Source: Ramazzottius varieornatus (Eukaryota > Tardigrada > Eutardigrada > Parachela > Ramazzottiidae). From it: a DNA stretch of 64,000 nucleotides. Location of the stretch: positions 912,827 to 976,826 of the forward strand of contig BDGG01000006.1 of NCBI GenBank assembly GCA_001949185.1, given 5' to 3'. Shown here piece after piece: positions 11,486 to 42,879 of the stretch (positions within the stretch are counted from its first letter, which is position 1; each line of letters opens with the position of its first letter). The notes under the pieces are model-generated. The model was not told the DNA's origin. It saw only the letters and a program-made list of their open reading frames with translations, and did no database searches. The translations under genes were made by a program, and so were the position numbers.

Positions 11486-14400
11486 TATCGGACACATTTC
11501 TCACCGCTTCATCATCGTATCCTCCTCTGCATACAATATTTCCCCAGCTGACACCCAAGTCAGGGTGTCAATGCTACTCAATTCTAGGCTTAAGTTCCTC
11601 ACACAGTACAGTACAAGGCAAAAGCTGTGCCAGATGGTCGGCAACGACCACGCCCAATCTCGCTTCCAGTCGAAAATATTACAGCATCCTTTCATTGTTT
11701 CCTAAACGTTAACGGCAATGTCAACAGTAGTTTCTACAGGAGATAATCCCGTTTTCCGGAAATCCCTTCTCAGTGGCTAACTTCTACGGTTTCTTCCAGA
11801 TTGTATCCTGCCGTGTGACTGTGCCAAGATTGTTTACTCCACTCTATTGCACACTCACAAAAGCAAGCCACCTCCTAATAATGCATACCGGACATTACAT
11901 CATACTCAAACAATGGTCAAAATTATCCGTGTTTGCACATAAGTCACTGCCCGCTGTTCCGCCTCAGCTGCTGTGGCATCTGGCATACCCTTGCCAGCCA
12001 AGCTACGTCGTAAAAAGATCCTTGCGAATGGCTACACCCACAAACGTCTCTAAATTCGAAGCTCCAGCTATCAATAAAACAATGCTCCGATATTGGCTGT
12101 TTCCACAAAACCACGCTCTGTTCGCAATTACCGAAAAGCAGTTCGCGAAGTGGTTTTTTTTCCTGCTTTTTGAAAGCTAATGGGCGTCGGCTGACAGCCA
12201 TGCGAAAAAGCAGATCCACTTTTTTCGATGGGCGTGCTCTTGGCAGTGTTGACGGCAGGCTAACCCATGCGGAACATTTCACCAAGTCGAATTCACGATT
12301 ATGAGCTGACTTTGACTGTCTCGCCAACACTGCGTTCCGGGAAGGACCTTAGTCTGCAACACGTGTGAGTAACGAGAAACATAGTCAGAAGGGAAAATTG
12401 GTCGTTAACGATCAAGGCGTACTTTCGCACTTGACGAGATCGACCTCTTACTCGACGCATCCGCTCTGTCTATTCGACGTTTAACCCTGCTGTAACGAAT
12501 TAACATAAGCTGCCCTCTCGGAAAGCCCATCACCCATCTGAACAACAGTCCGGCAACAGCCACTAATATCTTCCCCGAAGAACCCTGTTTCACAGTAGCC
12601 CATTAACCTTTTAGCCTCTTTGCTTCGCTCTAGCTCACGTGCTGTCTCAGTAATCCGCTGTACGAAGAAAGTGAATTTCAAAAAGCCAAGCTGGATAAGC
12701 TGTTATCAAAAATGGGTTCGATGCGCGGAAAGGCGAGACTGAGACATCTCGTGATCGGAGATTCCCTTGACTCTTTTATTACCTATTCAGCGAGCCCCCG
12801 CTGAGGTCGTGCCTGGGAGAGCAAAGTTCAAGCATGAAGAGTGGATATCGCATGTAGGCACAGTCCGCCACATACCAACGATCGCTTCCCGCCTGCCTAA
12901 CGACGTTTCCGGTGGTAGATCTCACCTGCACCTTTCTCTAAAACCTGACAATCGTAAAGAAAGAAATTTCCCGGTGACGCTCCGTCCGTTTGACCAGTTG
13001 TAAGGCCGGAAAACAGAACGTATAAAATCTTCATCCCAAGTGACGCACGCTTCCAGCCAATAACAATGGAGAGCGCGTCACTTGGGAGAACGATACGAAG
13101 TGGCGCACGCTGCTAGCAAATACCACCAAAGGCGTGCGCCACTTGAGATATCAATCTTACACGTCTCGTTCGCTGCCTCCCGTTTTCCGCGACTTTCGCT
13201 ATCTTAATATAATAAAATTTCAAAGTGCTTTGCAAAAACATTTTTGGAAATTACTGAAGGAAAGTTTTCCGAATCGCGGAGGCTTTACGCCAGTCCTCGC
13301 GGGTGCAACCTAATTTCACCGACGATTACGCCATTTCAATGTGTCTCAAGGGTTTTCACGCACGCTCGGTTCCTCACCCACAAACATCCACCTACACGGA
13401 AATCCATAAGCCGCTGCATAATCCTCGATGACTTTTCCCCATGGGAATCCACTCAACAGGCACGTTGCATGATTGTAGCCTCGAGCGAGCTCCTCATGCA
13501 TGCCGCTGCTCCGCCTGCTCGGGCGGAAACAACAAGATAGCGCGGCCTGTCCTATTATTCTCATCCAGAATCAATACTCGGGCGACGAGGCACAAAGAGG
13601 ATCAAGGTCTGCAGACGAGGGATAGCAGGCCAAGGACTGGCCGCTCGTGACTCCCCGACCTCGTACACGCACATCACATCAGTTCATCAATAGCACCCTC
13701 ATCCCCTTTCTTCTTCCCATCCTTCCTTCCGGCCTTCCTGTCTCAGCCCAGGCAGGAGACCTCCAAGAAGCTCTCTACCTCCCAGGGTCGCGCTAGACTC
13801 GACTTCCACCTAGATGCATTACCAATTACCATACTTGACATCCCCGTCCTATTCATCCCTTCTTTCCTCGGATACTGCTTCTTAGTCATCTGCAAACACT
13901 ATTTTGACGCGCCGCCCGACATTGGCTCGGGTCTCGGCTTCTTCCCGGATGCAGGAACCATCCCGCTAAGCAGATGGCACAACAAATGCATGAAAATTCC
14001 CTCATCACGAATTCTGCTAATATTGTCCAATAAACCTCCGCAAAAGCAGACCTCGTAGAAGGGTGTAATTCATGCACACCGTCTGAAAGGTTCGCCGAAC
14101 CTTTGGTTGAAAATTATGCCCAGTTATTGCGTTGAAGGCTGAATACTCATTGGAAGGTAGAAGTCGGTTGTGAATTTTGCATGCATCCTACTCGTTATCG
14201 TGACAGGCCAAATTAGTTTTACTACAACTCCGCGGTGACGTCACTGCGAAATTCATAAATGACACCGGTCATGATCAGCCATACGGTCGAAATACGCCGT
14301 TCGAGAAACTGCACTGGCCAGTCAACCACGTGCACAGCGGCCTGCCAAACACCTAACGAGCTGATTCAAGGTCCAGTTTGATTGTGCTGCTTGCAAATTC

Positions 14401-14515
14401 GCATTTTCGACTTTCGAGCGGGTCCATTTTTTGAAGAAAATTTTGGGATAGTGAAAGCGTTTTGTTCAGCAGGACTTACCAGAGTTTTGTCGGGGAGATT
14501 GTGCAGAGGATGCAT
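8426..14515 (-). CDS. Krüppel-like zinc-finger transcription factor (KLF3/8/12 type)
   Basis: This is a nuclear DNA-binding regulator of the Sp/KLF family, expected to bind GC or CACCC boxes. Coding exons on the minus strand are 14515-14480, 10919-10746, 10297-10057, 9641-9303, 9178-9119, 8820-8680 and 8598-8426; they sum to 1164 nt (387 aa) with all phases agreeing. The exon that starts at 14645 has a TAA at its 5' edge in this frame, so the first usable ATG is 14515-14513. Three C2H2 fingers span residues about 260-340: [13 protein letters not shown]..., [19 protein letters not shown] and [17 protein letters not shown], joined by TGEKP and TGDKP linkers. PVDLS at residues 92-96 is a CtBP-binding motif, as in the KLF3/8/12 repressor subgroup. 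A tail of about 47 residues follows finger 3, whereas most KLFs end just after it. Fingers 1 and 3 are each interrupted by an intron. The gene symbol is left open because the exact paralogue cannot be fixed. Confidence 0.93.
9759..9940. repeat. Hairpin array, 2 stem-loops (locus 1)
   Basis: Two AGTGGCGCA/TGCGCCACTT-type hairpins stand in tandem within outer arms (GACTCGAGCCAATCG on the left, CAGTCGAGCTTGTTT on the right). The host is the KLF intron 9642-10056. Confidence 0.85.
10490..10690. repeat. Hairpin array, 2 stem-loops (locus 2)
   Basis: Diverged copy with outer arm CTCGGCCAGCAAACTCGACG on the left and ACCGAGCTGCC on the right, in the KLF intron 10298-10745. Confidence 0.8.
10931..10949. 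repeat. (AC)n microsatellite
   Basis: A run of about nine AC units just upstream of the acceptor of the second KLF coding exon. Confidence 0.95.
11454..11483. repeat. (AC)15 microsatellite
   Basis: Fifteen uninterrupted AC units inside the large first KLF intron (10920-14479). Confidence 0.97.
13031..13155. repeat. Hairpin array, 2 stem-loops (locus 3)
   Basis: In the first hairpin both arms changed together (GTGACGC pairs with GCGTCAC instead of GTGGCGC with GCGCCAC), a paired substitution. The host is the first KLF intron. Confidence 0.85.
14236..14243. promoter_or_regulatory. TGACGTCA, CRE-like site
   Basis: This is a perfect 8-base CREB/ATF palindrome, 240 bases inside the first KLF intron. 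An isolated match proves no function. Confidence 0.3.
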
Positions 14516-14645
14516 GAAGGAGAAGGGTGCCGGTGCAGGCGGTGAGGCTGCACTCGTGGAAGCGACGGGACTTTCAGCTTTGCGGGCAGCGCTGCCTTCC
14601 AGGATCTCGCCAGGCCGGCCGAAGCCACAAGAGTTGCAAGGTTAT
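14480..14645 (-). other. First recognised exon of the KLF gene, mostly 5' UTR
   Basis: A pyrimidine-rich acceptor (TTTCTTTCTGCAG) precedes 14645 and a GTAAGT donor follows 14480. In the reading frame used downstream the exon begins with an in-frame TAA, so translation should start at the ATG 14515-14513. At least one more non-coding exon must lie further upstream. Confidence 0.75.
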
Positions 14646-14879
14646 CTGCAGAAAGAAAACAAAATAGCATAAGATGTGTCTTTGCATAAAAAGCGGAGCA
14701 GAATATTTGATTGCACGAGCAAAGCAGGAAGGATGTGTAGCGAGAAATGCGAGCAATGATGATGAATGTATTTGTTGTACCTGCCCGCAGCGTTATGCGC
14801 TACTCTTGCTCGTCTACCGTAGCAGATGATCTGCCTAGACGTACGATCGATGCTCCTGTCCCGTCGTACGGCTTCAACC

Positions 14880-14891
14880 GGGGGGGGGGGG
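14880..14891. repeat. Poly-G run (12 G)
   Basis: Twelve consecutive G upstream of the first recognised KLF exon. This is a likely place for assembly or sequencing length error. Confidence 0.9.
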
Positions 14892-17461
14892 ACCGTCAGC
14901 TGCACTTGATAAGGGATATAACCTGGAAAACAGATAACGTGAGGAGAACAAGTTCAAGGACAATGCGAGTTTGCGCTGCCGGTAATCCACAGAAAAAATT
15001 CCTGTTTCGTAATCGCTGGTCTCGATTCGAAGCAGGAAGCTTGTTCTATCTTTCCCCTCAACAAAACTCATCGACCACACCGGAGTTTGCAGAGGACAGC
15101 TTTGGAGCTCGGGAGAGAAAACTACTACATCGTCTTAGAAAAGGGGGCGACTTGTTGAGTCGGTCAATCAAGCGAAATACAGTAACGAAATCAACCATAA
15201 TTCCAATGTAAGTGATATCCAGGGTTCAGTTGGTTCAGTGGAACTAGACCTAGTGGAACTGGAATTGGCAGATTAAAAGGTGAAACTCCACTTCCATTGT
15301 TCGGCGAGTAATGGGCGTCTAACATGGGAAACTTCCATGTGGACAACTTTTCTCTGTACAAACCGAACAACAGGAAGAAATCTTGATTCATAACTTGGCA
15401 AAACACCAAGTGACTCGGGATCGTTTGGCTCGTTTTACTGTATTTAGAATGAATCATTCGCAGAGTGTCCCAAGGCGGAACTTTCCGCCGTGCATGTTTG
15501 AATTGGCTGACTCGCAAGGACGTCACTGCCCGCGAGGGACCACTTCACCGTCATCAACTAACTTCCATTAACTTCTAGCAGAATGCGCAGCATAGTTATG
15601 CGCTGTTTGCCTCGTTCGAACTTGCAAGCCTGCAACCGTTCAGAAGGTAGGACTCGAGAAGAATTTTTGGGCGTTATGAAAGCCATTAAGAAGCAAGAAA
15701 TATCGACATGACTAATGATCGGAAGACTAATGTCCAATAGTTCCCTGTCATTGTTCGGCGTTCGGTGGTGCAATAGCGCAATTAACGAACTGGTCCGTAG
15801 GCTTACCTTGTTCTTCGACAAAACTAGCCGAGAAACCGACGAGGAAGTATTAAGTTCCTTGGAAGTCGTCCGGGTCTGCAATCACCTGCAACAAGACAAA
15901 ATTTGCATGTTATCGACAAACACAGATTGCATGCAAAGAGATTACAATTGGTTATCTCACAAACGGAAAACAGGCCGTAGAACATCAACGTCAGTGAAAG
16001 GCTGCTCCAACACAGATCCACTTTCCAATGACGTCAAAAATTTGCGACTGCGCTTTGACAAATACGCACATCGATTGTTGATCTGCGGTTCGCGGGTTCA
16101 TAATTTCAGAGCAAACAACGTCAAGCCGCAATGGGAGTTCTTAGCGTCATCATAAACTTCCACTAAAAAGGTTTAGATGATATTTCAGAAATGCCAGTGA
16201 TGTCAAAATTAGAAGCGATTTCACAAAAACTTTCGAAAAGACGGTACATGTTGTCCAACCTGCCGAAATTTTAGCCGTTGAAAATATCGAAGCATGCAAG
16301 TTCAGGTAGAATTTGGACTTACCGGACTGAAATTTTGCGCACTGCGTCGTTCGAACTTTCAGCGTGGCGAGTTATTAAATGCAGGTTTCCGTTCGAACTG
16401 CACAAAACGAGGCGGTAATCTGCCAAAATTTGTGATAGCAGTTGGTACGTGCACACCCCTGGGCAAGGCTAGATATAGGCGCCGGCAAGCGTTGGGCTTG
16501 TCAACTGTGTCAGCTTGGCACAATGGTACACCTTGCGCAAGCATTCCTACACAGGTGAGTACCGATAAGCCGTCACCGAAGATTAGCTACAGTTCGTAGT
16601 ACACTTGCTTTCAGACAACGAAGGAACCGATACTCGCAACATGACAGATAGGATAGTGCACCGTGCACGAGGAATAAATTACAAGGCGGAACACGTAAAC
16701 GCAAGTCCCGCCCAGAGCGATGTCTGACACGACGCTCGGAGAGGACAGTGAAAAACCTTAGAAAGCTACAATCTCGTTTTTATACAAGCTTTGCACCATG
16801 GTACGGTTTGCACACTTCCCAGGGCGGTTCTGTCCAACAACGGCGGCTGAATGACTGCAATGTTAATCAATAGTCTTATCCGGAGTACTCCTCATGAAAT
16901 TTTAATTTGCTACGAGAAGCCAAAAAATCCAGAGTGGAATCTCGGTTGACTAGAAGATGTGAAGAATTGTTGATACATAAATGAAAAATCAGGGACAATG
17001 ACATACGAGTACGGCGAATGGCGTGGTGGGTTCCTGGAATACTGACTGCTCGTACACGAATCAAGGCCGTACTCAGGTATGCCCTTTGCCGAATGCACGT
17101 GTGGCATTGATTAAATTTTTCCTCCCATAAAACCGCGGAAGTATCTGCTCTTCATGGGAAGAGAGGCAGTAGAAGGCCAGAGGCTTGCTCCATCATTCAC
17201 AAGCCACAGTGCTTTGACTTTAAGGAAAAACACCCGAACCGAAAATGGTAAACGCTTGTACCGGAAAGAGCTTTACGGTTCGACGAAGCATTATGCGGGA
17301 ACCGTCCACGCATTTTCGCCCCGGAGGCCTTTCCGTATTCCCTGAGATCACATTGATGAGTTCACGCACTTCACCTTCTAGGCCACATTCCTCCCTACCT
17401 TCTTATCGGCTCACCAAAGAACAGACTGAATTACAAGCCCACATTTCCGTTAATATAAGTC

Positions 17462-17752
17462 GAGAGCCCAGCAAACAAACTTGACAAGATCGGTCTCCAA
17501 GTGGCGCACATTTCCAGCCAGTAACCCTGACAGCGCGCCGCTTGCAGAAAACATCTTGTCGAGTTTGCTTTCCAAGTGGCGCGCGCTCTCAGCCAACAAC
17601 AGCGAGAACGTAGGCCACTTGGCAAAACCATCAAGGCGAGTTTGTTCTTCCAAGCGGCGCCGGATTTCAGCGAATTACACTGTATACGGAGCTTGTATTA
17701 CGGGCGCCTCTTTTGAGAATCATCTGGTCGAGTTGTTTGCCGATCTCCCAAA
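17462..17752. repeat. Hairpin array, 3 stem-loops (locus 4)
   Basis: Left arm AGCAAACAAACTTGACAAGA and right arm GTCGAGTTGTTTGCCGA enclose two good hairpins and one degraded, longer one. This is the only locus that lies outside an intron. Confidence 0.85.
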
Positions 17753-17802
17753 TGTACTGTGTGTCTGTATTCCACCGATATCTTCGCGAACCCCGTTACT
17801 AG

Positions 17803-17883
17803 TGGCGCCGCCTACAGGATGTACGTCATCCATACATATGCGCCTATCCGCCGTACGTCATGTACGTTTCGTAGGTGGCGCCA
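17803..17883. repeat. Short fold-back element (81 bp)
   Basis: TGGCGCCGCCTAC at 17803 is answered by GTAGGTGGCGCCA ending at 17883. The inner parts (GTACGT copies) also pair imperfectly. It is distinct from the main hairpin family and occurs once in the window. Confidence 0.7.
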
Positions 17884-18305
17884 TGGTGTCAGGCTTCGCG
17901 GAGAAATCGGGGAAATACAGTAGTTGTGATGAATTCATCGAGTTACTTTATATAAAATCAAGCATAGTTAAAACTAAAAATGCGTCAATATTTGACACCC
18001 GAAAACCGAACTGAACACACCACACCGAAGAAAAAGCTGCATCACAGTCCGCCCAAATAAACTGAACAGAAAAAGGACTGTCAAATGAGCCCCGAAGGCC
18101 AACGTGGAATTGATAAACACAGCTGCCAAAACATTCATCATTAAGCTTGCAGACAAAAGGAACGGAAAGAACTGAAGAGCTAAAATATGGCTAGCTGATT
18201 CATGCAAAAAAAACGCATGAACGTTATCGAATTTCTATCAGGAAAATCACGCACTGGGATGGGGGAAGATTAATGGTTACCAAGAAGTGAAATAAATCAA
18301 TTTGA

Positions 18306-40015
<21,710 letters not shown>

Positions 40016-40562
40016 GATCAGCTCCTACTAAAGATTCCGCGATGCTCCTGGCTAGTTCATGCTTGATCCGCAGGTTCACCTGGATGAATACTCTATAAAC
40101 AAGATCGATGAATATGAGGCAGCCTAAGCAAAGGTGCAGAGTTGGCACTTTATGTTTGCCCGCTGGATGATGTTCAATCGGAAATGGGAGTGCAATAATG
40201 TTTGCAACACGTCGAAGTTAAGCTGATAATCCCCGTCCAGGCTGTGCCCAGGCACGGAACCACTGGATCACAGCACGGCCTTGATCAAGGCGAAGCGGCG
40301 GTCTCACCATATTGTTCCGCTCCACCTAACCATAGATGCCGTCTCGCTCACGCAGATGTAACTCAATGTGTTAATTGAGATCTCATCATTGATTTGTTTG
40401 GAACTGTCGATTATCAGAATCTTTGACTTCCGAACTCCGACGGCGAATCTTCCTCGTCCCTCGGGTAAAACTCTGCTTTGCATGTCTTGATCTTGGGAAC
40501 TCATTATTACCGTGTGGGATATTTTTAGGTGGATAGAAAAGCAGATTGTACTTACAGCGCAG
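40016..40562. promoter_or_regulatory. Divergent 5' region of neurobeachin and the F-box gene
   Basis: Start codons lie 547 bases apart, pointing away from each other, so the two promoters and 5' UTRs must share this DNA unless first exons lie further off. I see no clear TATA box. Confidence 0.45.
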
Positions 40563-42054
40563 ATGGAGCCAGAACTGCGCATCACGGTGGTCGACGATGA
40601 ATTCTGTCAGCTGGTGGAAGCTGAACCTGTCGAAAGTATCTATCCTGTGACCGAATTATGGCAACAGGTTCCCTATCATGTTCGGAAAGAAGTTTTCGCC
40701 TTCATGGATCTACGGATGTGTCATATCATGTCCAGGTACAGTGCCTATCAACACGAAACTACTCAGCTAACAGTTAGCAAAAGCGTGTGCAATCCAACTC
40801 GACAAGATCGTTTCCCTAAGTGGCGCACGCTTTCAGCCAGTAACACTGTGATGTGCGCCATCAAAAAAGGTGATCCTGTCGAGTTTGTGCGCCTACCTCC
40901 CAACTGGTTCCACTTCCGGTTGGTGATTTGGTGTATCTGCAGGGTGGACAAGGACTGGAAAAATCAGCTAAAGAAATCCGGTTCGCTGAACTCTGGCATC
41001 GTTTTTCTGGATTGTCGCGTCAGTATGGAGTCTCGATGGACCATAAACGGCGTCTTCGAAACGGGCTCCATCAGATTCGTTACAGACGCTTCGAAAACCC
41101 TCGCACCGTTAGACCTCGGTCCTGGTATTACTCACATTGTCATCATCGACGACTGGAAGTCCAAAGTTAGACCATTCGATCTGTTCAAGCCCTTTGGATC
41201 TCTGAAAGACTCGCTGAAAAAGTTTACAATAATCGGAAGATGGTTTATCGAGATGAGTCTAATCATCACGGCTAATTTCTGCCTGGATGAGAACCTAGAG
41301 CTGCAGTTACTGAGATGTCGGATTCCCCTCAGCTTCCCAGACATACGGGTTTTCACGGGAATACCACAGTGGGAAAAAGTTAAATGGTATTCGATAAGAC
41401 GTACAAGGATCTACCCGCTGGAGCACCACAGAAGATCTGGTTACTACAGCAGCTCGACAGCCAGGACTTACTGTGGCCCTATGGAGAAGACCAGGTGGAA
41501 TGGCTGGAACGTTCAATGAAGAAACTGGACGGACAGTTTCGGGAATATGTTCTAGCAGTCTTCCACGCTTACACGAGCACCCGGTAAGAAGTAAGACGTC
41601 GGCGAATGGACTGGACATGATCGTAACTCCAAGTGGCGCACGTGTTCTTGCTGGTGTCAGAGAGCGTGCGCCACTTGGGAAAGCGATCTGGTCGAGTTTC
41701 AAAGTGGCGCACGTCTTCATTGTTATTGGCCGGAAGTGTGCGCCACTTGGGAGATGGACCACCTCATTCATCTGCCGACGCTTCAAGTAGTCGTATCGAA
41801 GTTGGTGGTAGACCTCACGGAATAGTAGTGCTGAACAAGTTATGTTGATGGACAGGGTCTCTGTATATAAGAAAACATCGTTCCGCAAGGTGAAAGCGAG
41901 AAGTGCGGTGCTGTACGCTGAACGGGAACTGGAGACGCTGGACTGCGCATTTTACGCGCAAGTATTGAACTTTCTGTCTGCGAATGAAAAAAGCGTGGGT
42001 CTAGAACCGCCGCCGCATCTTCTACCAGAAGGTGACATATCGTTCTCTTGTTGA
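40563..42054 (+). CDS. F-box protein, 3' part uncertain
   Basis: F-box proteins recruit substrates to SCF ubiquitin ligases. Exon 1 is 40563-40735. Exon 2 starts at 40943 and completes an F-box (VPYHVRKEVFAFMDLRMCHI ... RVDKDWKNQL), with the usual L/V-P, hydrophobic spacing and V-x(3-4)-W. The rest (about 40990-41378) has beta-strand-like hydrophobic periodicity (ITHIVIIDDW, LKKFTIIGRW), perhaps degenerate leucine-rich repeats. Around 41379 the frame must change. Either a very short intron (41379-41431, GTTAAA to CCACAG) or a 1-base indel is needed before the next coding stretch KIWLLQQLDSQDLLWPYGED (41432-41583, GTAAGA donor). A last exon from about 41829 to the stop at 42052-42054 keeps phase (328 aa in total), but its acceptor is poor. 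An alternative from 41791 stops at 41848 (272 aa). The N terminus is secure; the C terminus is not. Confidence 0.55.
40797..40908. repeat. Single hairpin (locus 20)
   Basis: ACTCGACAAGATCG and CTGTCGAGTTTGTGCGCC frame one hairpin in the F-box intron 40736-40942. Confidence 0.85.
41602..41787. repeat. Hairpin array, 2 stem-loops (locus 21)
   Basis: Two well-kept hairpins with opposite loop orientation to the commonest form, in the F-box gene intron after 41583. Confidence 0.85.
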
Positions 42055-42350
42055 CCATCTCGAGATTGTTCAAAAATGGCTGTTCGAGTTCATTCAATTC
42101 AGCAATTCCACCATTCTTGATGCGGACGAGCGTTTCGCGCTTCACTAAAGATCACTGCTCTTCCGAGGCAAAGACCTATGCTTTGATTTCGTTGGGGTGG
42201 AACCCGGGACGAGTGTGGGTACAGCTTTACTACATTGATACTGACCGAAAGCTGATGAGCGAGTTCGCTCCGCGCATCCTAAGAATGCCTTATTATCACA
42301 TAAGTGTAAAGTATAACGTTATCGCTGCAGAAATACCTTGTCAGAAGTAA
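42036..42350 (+). pseudogene. Coding-like tail in shifted frames after the F-box gene
   Basis: After the proposed stop, protein-like sequence continues in another frame (SLVDHLEIVQKWLFEF, TILDADERFALH, then a TAA, then LLFRGKDLCFDFVGVEP). This suggests a decayed 3' end, a second broken gene, or indel errors in the assembly. Confidence 0.35.
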
Positions 42351-42879
42351 GTTAGACCGAAACTTGAATATACAGCGCACTAAGCACAGTACGATCCGCA
42401 CAACGTTTTCGTCAACTCTGCGCATACAGAGTTGTACACTATTGCAGTACAAGAAGCTATCATGTCAGTTTGAAGTTTGAAGATTTTCCAGCACACTGCA
42501 GTGCAGGAACTTGTTATGTTTCAAGGCGTTATTTATCGATGGTTTATATACTGTTGACTTGGGCGATAAATTATCCGTGGCTTGTTTGCGGCGACAGGCT
42601 GGCCACATGCTTACCGACTCTGGGGATACCTTCTGATCACCGGTGATTTATGACTAAATTGAGTTAAACACTATCGTAATCGGCATGCCGGAAATCAAAC
42701 ACTGAATTCTGTGACGCATCTTTCCTCCGGCCGAGATAAAGTTAAATGAGTACTCGGCAATTTAGCACTGGGCTTACGGGACAGTTTTCCAAAACGCGCT
42801 CCACATACATTTGAAGGTCTATCGCGTTTATCCTGAGCTCATTCTTTTCTTATCTGGTTTTCCTCAGGACTACTTCGAG
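42351..42879. other. Upstream region of the PVF gene
   Basis: About 530 bases with no open frame or hairpin-family repeat. It presumably contains the PVF promoter and 5' UTR. Confidence 0.5.

Larger units (their letters stand above)
10920..14479 (-). other. Large first intron of the KLF gene (3.56 kb)
   Basis: It holds two AC microsatellites, one double hairpin array (13031-13155) and a TGACGTCA site at 14236. No exon or nested gene was recognised on either strand. Confidence 0.7.
14646..18305. other. Gap between KLF and neurobeachin 3' end
   Basis: This should include the KLF promoter and the neurobeachin 3' UTR. Open frames here (for example 15715-16155 plus) resemble no family I know and lack supporting splice sites. 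Two repeats are present, at 17462-17752 and 17803-17883. No AATAAA signal was found on the minus strand just below 18306. Confidence 0.5.

Noticed and set aside
15715-16155. 146-codon open frame on the plus strand
   Set aside because: No recognisable domain and no matching exon on either side.
40928-41170. Alternative open frame in the F-box exon
   Set aside because: The frame joined in phase to the F-box half continues the motif and has better protein character.
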